Assembly: GCA_009781635.1 (NCBI GenBank)
Contig: WQXU01000022.1
Location: forward strand, 1-43,882
Direction of reading: 5' to 3'
Length of the DNA stretch: 43,882 bases
Source: Treponema sp.
Lineage (GTDB): Bacteria; Spirochaetota; Spirochaetia; Treponematales; Breznakiellaceae
The notes below the pieces were generated by a model that searched no databases, was not told the origin of the DNA, and was given only the letters and a program-made list of their open reading frames with translations. Position numbers and translations under genes: made by a program. Within the stretch, counting starts at the first letter, position 1; the number at the start of each line of letters is the position of its first letter. Of this stretch, positions 42,076 to 43,882 are shown piece after piece.

Positions 42076-43239
42076 ATGCGTAGTTCGTTTTCACTTTTTA
42101 AGAAAAAAACTGGAAATGGTCTCATGTGGTATGTTCGCTTTTGGAATGAGAAAGCGAATGATTATACCATCTTTCGTTCTACTGGTATCCTTGTTGAAGG
42201 TAAAAGAGAACGAAGAAAAGAAGCAGAACAAAAAGCACAGGAAATGTTATCTGAAATCCGTCTTGATATGGAAGCAGTTGATCGCCCTCTCATTACATAT
42301 CTTGAAGAATTTTGGAAACCTGATTCACCTTATGTAAAAGAATGCGCCAACATTAAAAAGAAGCCCCTCTCTACATATTATGTGCATCAAAATTCTGTTA
42401 ATGTAAGACTTCATATAAAGCCCTGCCCTTTGTTTAATAAAATAACTCTGCGAAAACTAACCGCAGGACTAATTAAAGATTGGATGTCATGGTGTATTGA
42501 TCAAAAAATGTCTGGGCGCAAAATTAATTCTGTTTTAAGTTCCATGAGAGTAGCTGTCCATTATGCTGTTGAACGTGAGGAACTTGATAAAAACCCATTT
42601 AGGAATATCAAACCAGTAACAGAAACCCCTAAAGAAAAGGGTGTTTTAACTTTTGCTGAAAGAATGAAACTGTTAAACACCATTCCTCCTGACCCTTTAT
42701 CCAGATTAGCAGTTCTTCTTGGCTTGCTGTGTGGAATGAGAATGGGTGAGGTACGGGGCTTACATTGGAGCGATATTGATAATGGACTTATTCATTTAAC
42801 TCATAACTTTGTCCACATGGAAGGATTGAAAAAACCAAAACGAGGCAAGACAAGAACTGTTCCATATCCTGCCATTATTGAGAAAGTGTTTGAAGAAGTC
42901 CGAGAAATTGCGATAAGCCCTGCAACCAATAATTATATATTTGAAAGTATTAAATGCCCCGGACAACCAATGTTCGAAATATTTTTTAAGAACGCCCTTA
43001 GGCGAGAACTTTCAAATATTAGTATTTCTCTTGATGAACAAAAAAAACGTAATATTACCTTCCACAGTCTGCGCCATAGTTTTATTACCCTTAGTCGATT
43101 GGATGGTATCTCTGATCTTGAAATACAGGCTGTTGCTGGGCACTCCTCCAGAAGGATGATGGAACATTATACCCATGCTGATAAGGTCATTGATTTTACT
43201 GCTGTGAGAGAAAAAATGGGGAGAGTTGCGGGACTGTAA
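42076..43239 (+). CDS. int: Tyrosine recombinase / integrase
   Basis: The 387-residue protein has an N-terminal arm-binding region (about 1-65), a core-binding SAM-like domain (about 70-175) and the catalytic domain. All catalytic residues are present: R222 in GMRMGEVRGLHW, a Lys near 256-258, H330-x-x-R333 in HSLRHSF, H356 in AGHSSRR and the nucleophile Y365 in EHYTHAD. It would catalyse site-specific integration and excision of the element on the right. AAAGGAAG lies 6 nt before the ATG. Its place 113 nt after the tRNA half-site supports tRNA-Ala as its natural target. Confidence 0.93.
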   Translation: MRSSFSLFKKKTGNGLMWYVRFWNEKANDYTIFRSTGILVEGKRERRKEAEQKAQEMLSEIRLDMEAVDRPLITYLEEFWKPDSPYVKECANIKKKPLSTYYVHQNSVNVRLHIKPCPLFNKITLRKLTAGLIKDWMSWCIDQKMSGRKINSVLSSMRVAVHYAVEREELDKNPFRNIKPVTETPKEKGVLTFAERMKLLNTIPPDPLSRLAVLLGLLCGMRMGEVRGLHWSDIDNGLIHLTHNFVHMEGLKKPKRGKTRTVPYPAIIEKVFEEVREIAISPATNNYIFESIKCPGQPMFEIFFKNALRRELSNISISLDEQKKRNITFHSLRHSFITLSRLDGISDLEIQAVAGHSSRRMMEHYTHADKVIDFTAVREKMGRVAGL

Positions 43240-43286
43240 GAATCTTTCAACTGCATACCTGGTATACTAAGCCCTAACAATACCTC

Positions 43287-43523
43287 TTACTGAAAATCAA
43301 AAGGACTTTTTCGCATCCTTGGCTGTCTGGTTACTATTGAACTCGTTATGTCGTGCCGAATACTGTCTGCTGGCAGCTGTGCTGAGCCTGTTCTCTGCCT
43401 GTTGATGACTACTTGCTCTTTCTTCCTGCCAAGTCTATGCGCTCTAGCACAATGAAGATATCGACCACTTCGAACAATACCCGATTTAACCTCTACCAAT
43501 GAACTAAATAAACTATCAAACAT
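43287..43523 (-). CDS. Unknown small basic protein
   Basis: A 78-residue reading frame begins at an ATG preceded by AAGAGG at a good distance. The product is rich in Arg, Ser and Gln and contains SGRYLHCARAHRLGRKKEQ. I recognise no family. Its codon choice and higher GC differ from the core genes on the left. An AAGAGGTA sequence like its own ribosome binding site also overlaps its stop codon, and AGGGCTTA occurs on both sides. It could be a small accessory protein of the element, or a chance frame over a non-coding RNA or control region. Confidence 0.35.
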   Translation of the reverse strand: MFDSLFSSLVEVKSGIVRSGRYLHCARAHRLGRKKEQVVINRQRTGSAQLPADSIRHDITSSIVTRQPRMRKSPFDFQ

Positions 43524-43715
43524 AATTACCTCTTATGAAATATAAGCCCTACAAAATAAATGACGGGATTAGGGCACAACCCAAGGGCAAAGCGTCAACC
43601 TGTTATAACCACTCTGTTTTATAAACTGAGCGATTGATAACGCAAAACATGGTGAGAAAGGGGTACATTGTATCAGGGATTTTTTGTAAGTCGAGTTCTG
43701 GCTGAGGGTGCAATT

Positions 43716-43748
43716 AAAAAAAACAGATCTGGGGCAGGTTGCCCCAGA
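43716..43748 (-). terminator. Rho-independent terminator behind the right-edge gene
   Basis: A perfect 9-bp stem (TCTGGGGCA at 43728-43736 with TGCCCCAGA at 43740-43748) around a 3-nt loop is followed on the minus strand, after four bases, by eight T (43716-43723). It lies 46 nt after the stop codon of the partial gene at 43795, and is strong. Confidence 0.85.
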
Positions 43749-43794
43749 GAACTCAATGCAAAGCCCTTCCAAATAAGGAAGAGCCTCTAAATAC

Positions 43795-43882
43795 TCATTC
43801 TTCAGGCCATAGAATGTTGATGTTCACTTCTGGCATCTTAAATAACAAATCTCTTTCAAAGTTAGATCTTATTTCAAAATTC
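43795..43882 (-). CDS. 3' end of an unidentified gene at the right edge
   Basis: The last 28 codons of a minus-strand frame are present, ending in FKMPEVNINILWPEE and TGA at 43795-43797. A strong terminator follows, which supports a real gene end. The fragment is too short to name. It is presumably part of the integrative element. Confidence 0.5.
   Translation of the reverse strand, partial: NFEIRSNFERDLLFKMPEVNINILWPEE

Noticed and set aside
43569-43772. Minus-strand frame of 67 codons near the right edge
   Set aside because: It runs across the strong terminator hairpin and has no ribosome binding site, so it is unlikely to be a gene.

Overview
The window looks like chromosome of a low-to-mid GC spirochaete, most likely a Treponema-type organism (inference). 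The main hints are the gene neighbourhoods: scpA-scpB-rluB-cmk-rpsA followed by a GAF/sigma-54 activator, a mreBCD-PBP2-RodA operon next to a bacterial type A RNase P RNA, and dnaG-rpoD. Genes for purine, chorismate, cysteine and methionine synthesis suggest an environmental or gut spirochaete rather than a host-restricted pathogen.

Layout. (1) 1-7535: the start of a divergent minus-strand gene at the left edge, then a plus-strand run scpA, scpB, rluB, cmk, rpsA, a sigma-54 activator, a TPR membrane protein and a lipoprotein. These are packed by short overlaps. (2) 7605-16510, minus: TPR protein, mreB, mreC, mreD, mrdA (PBP2), rodA and a radical SAM protein, all plausibly read from one strong promoter at 16526-16554. 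(3) 16595-17102, plus: rnpB with its promoter and two expanded helices. (4) 17108-24376, minus: ykgJ-like, metallo-hydrolase, mltG, dnaG, rpoD and a zinc-ribbon coiled-coil protein. (5) 24508-24951, plus: small secreted TPR protein. (6) 24953-30998, minus: purK-purE-purF-purM-purN-purD. (7) 31127-37036, plus: metY, cysK, an orphan oligopeptide-binding lipoprotein, an HD hydrolase and a compact aroC. (8) 37039-40316: a DUF6941-like protein, a GH43-type glycosidase and a PlsC-like acyltransferase. (9) 40360-43882, accessory: two complete toxin-antitoxin modules, a PIN toxin fragment cut exactly at the 3' half of a tRNA-Ala(GGC) gene, a tyrosine integrase, a small unknown ORF, and the end of another unknown gene behind a strong terminator.

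Two patterns stand out. First, at many transcription-unit heads a sigma-70-type -10 box lies only 6 or 7 nt before the ATG and no Shine-Dalgarno sequence can be seen. This predicts leaderless mRNAs for scpA, purK, the peptide-binding lipoprotein, both antitoxin genes and the left-edge gene, and a near-leaderless ykgJ. Other units (metY, GH43, the small TPR gene, the integrase) have ordinary Shine-Dalgarno leaders. Second, the integrative element at the right end seems to sit in a secondary site inside a PIN toxin gene. The evidence is that the tRNA 3' half next to the integrase is not preceded by a tRNA 5' half.

I did not see a clearly new multi-gene defence or metabolic system. No CRISPR array, complete tRNA, rRNA, riboswitch or insertion sequence with intact ends could be recognised. 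All functions are assigned from protein motifs and context by reading; no database search was possible.
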